Source: Halieaceae bacterium UBA5085 (lineage in GTDB: Bacteria > Pseudomonadota > Gammaproteobacteria > Pseudomonadales > Halieaceae). Taken from it: a DNA stretch of 15,354 nt. The position numbers and the translations under genes were made by a program. Below the pieces are notes generated by a model. That model was not told the origin of the DNA and made no database searches. It saw only the letters and a list, made by a program, of their open reading frames with translations. Of the stretch, positions 14,651-15,354 are shown in pieces. The stretch is from assembly GCA_002414665.1 (NCBI GenBank), contig DIAF01000021.1, forward strand, positions 7,838 to 23,191. The letters run 5' to 3'. Numbering within the stretch: the first letter of the stretch is position 1; every line of letters begins with the position of its first letter.

Positions 14651-15354
14651 TCAGAGCGCGTTAATGGGCAGTTTCAGGTAAACCGTGGCGTTGTCCTCTG
14701 CTGTTGGCAGATGGCCAGCACGCATGTTGACCTGCAGCGATGGCAGTATCAGGCGCGGCATGCCGAGGGTTGCATCCCGGGCCTCGCGCATGCGCACGAA
14801 GTCGTCCTCACTGACGCCGGTGTGGACATGGATGTTGTCAGCAAGCTCGGCGGCGACGCTGGTCTCGTACTCCAGCTCGCGCCCATTGGGCATATAGTCG
14901 TGGCACATGAACAGGCGTGTCTCGCCCGGCAGCGACAACACGCGCTGGATGGAGCGGTACAGGGTCCGCGCATCGCCGCCGGGGAAATCGGCCCGCGCCG
15001 TGCCGCCGTCGGGCATAAACAGGGTGTCGCCCACAAAGGCGGCATCACCCATGACGTGCACCATGCAGGCCGGTGTGTGTCCGGGGGTATGCATGGCATG
15101 GCAGGTCATGCTGCCCACCTGATAGCTGTCGCCGTCGGCAAACAGGCGATCAAACTGGGAACCGTCGCGGGCAAAGTCCGTTCCGGCATTGAACACTTTA
15201 CCGAAGGTCTCCTGCACCGTCACGATGTGCTCGCCGATGCCGATCTTGCCGCCCAGGGCATCCTGCAGATATGGCGCGGCAGAGAGGTGATCCGCATGCA
15301 CATGGGTTTCGATAATCCACTCCAGCGACAGGCAACCAGATCACCAGGCCGGCC
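14651..15354 (-). CDS. ETHE1/Blh-type persulfide dioxygenase (metallo-beta-lactamase fold), 5' partial
   Basis: Non-haem iron enzyme that oxidises glutathione persulfide to sulfite. The visible frame shows the metal motif THVHADHLSAAPY, then HTPGHTPA, GDTLF, GTARADFPGGDA and CHDY, all in the order of ETHE1/Blh enzymes; the protein ends LKLPINAL. The preceding residues LEWIIE also match the family. Further upstream the frame meets a TGA (15341-15343), where the family normally has several dozen more residues. The N-terminus is therefore missing or interrupted, by a contig-edge error, a frameshift, or a real truncation. A GTG at 15301 is not a usable start, because it would delete the first histidine of the metal motif. 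It is the first visible gene of the sulfide operon. Confidence 0.88.

Noticed and set aside
1..15354. CRISPR arrays, insertion sequences, tRNA/rRNA, phage or defence genes
   Set aside because: No regularly spaced repeats, transposase-like frames, terminal repeats or RNA gene signatures were seen; the content is metabolic.

Overview
This GC-rich, gene-dense window (14 protein genes, no gap above about 220 bases, no RNA genes or mobile elements seen) looks like chromosomal DNA of a gammaproteobacterium. The long fatty acyl-CoA reductase closely resembles, from memory, the Marinobacter enzyme, and the rest fits marine groups such as Halieaceae or Marinobacter relatives. That placement is inference. 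Genes run off both ends, so this is probably a contig or an excerpt.

Region 1 (1-4851) is a nitric oxide module. On the minus strand, norC-norB-norQ encode the cytochrome c-dependent NO reductase and the start of its MoxR-type assembly ATPase. Divergently, on the plus strand, come nnrS (membrane haem-copper protein), nsrR (NO-sensing iron-sulphur Rrf2 repressor, overlapping nnrS) and a hemerythrin-domain di-iron protein with an uncharacterised C-terminal half. The 193-base gap between norC and nnrS holds an NsrR-like palindrome (2108-2130) that overlaps a TATACT -10-like hexamer. The layout predicts an autoregulated NO-responsive divergent unit.

Region 2 (4856-7808) holds a minus-strand pair, mscL (with a C-terminal zinc-ribbon-like tail) followed 3 nt later by a small membrane diguanylate cyclase. 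A secreted M14-like deacylase/succinylglutamate desuccinylase-family protein lies divergently on the plus strand. The 217-base mscL/deacylase gap carries an extended -10 element for the deacylase.

Region 3 (7816-11088, minus) is a two-gene unit: a two-domain, alcohol-forming fatty acyl-CoA reductase (wax ester/fatty alcohol synthesis), then a CynX/NimT-type MFS transporter. The gap upstream of the reductase has an inverted repeat.

Region 4 (11195-15354, minus) is a compact sulfide oxidation operon: an ETHE1/Blh-type persulfide dioxygenase (5' end not resolved), a fusion of a DUF442 rhodanese-like domain with an SQOR-type sulfide:quinone oxidoreductase, and a SulP anion transporter with a STAS domain. 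The predicted flow is: sulfide is oxidised by SQR, the persulfide sulfur is moved by the DUF442 domain to a low-molecular-weight thiol, the dioxygenase makes sulfite, and SulP moves an inorganic anion across the membrane.
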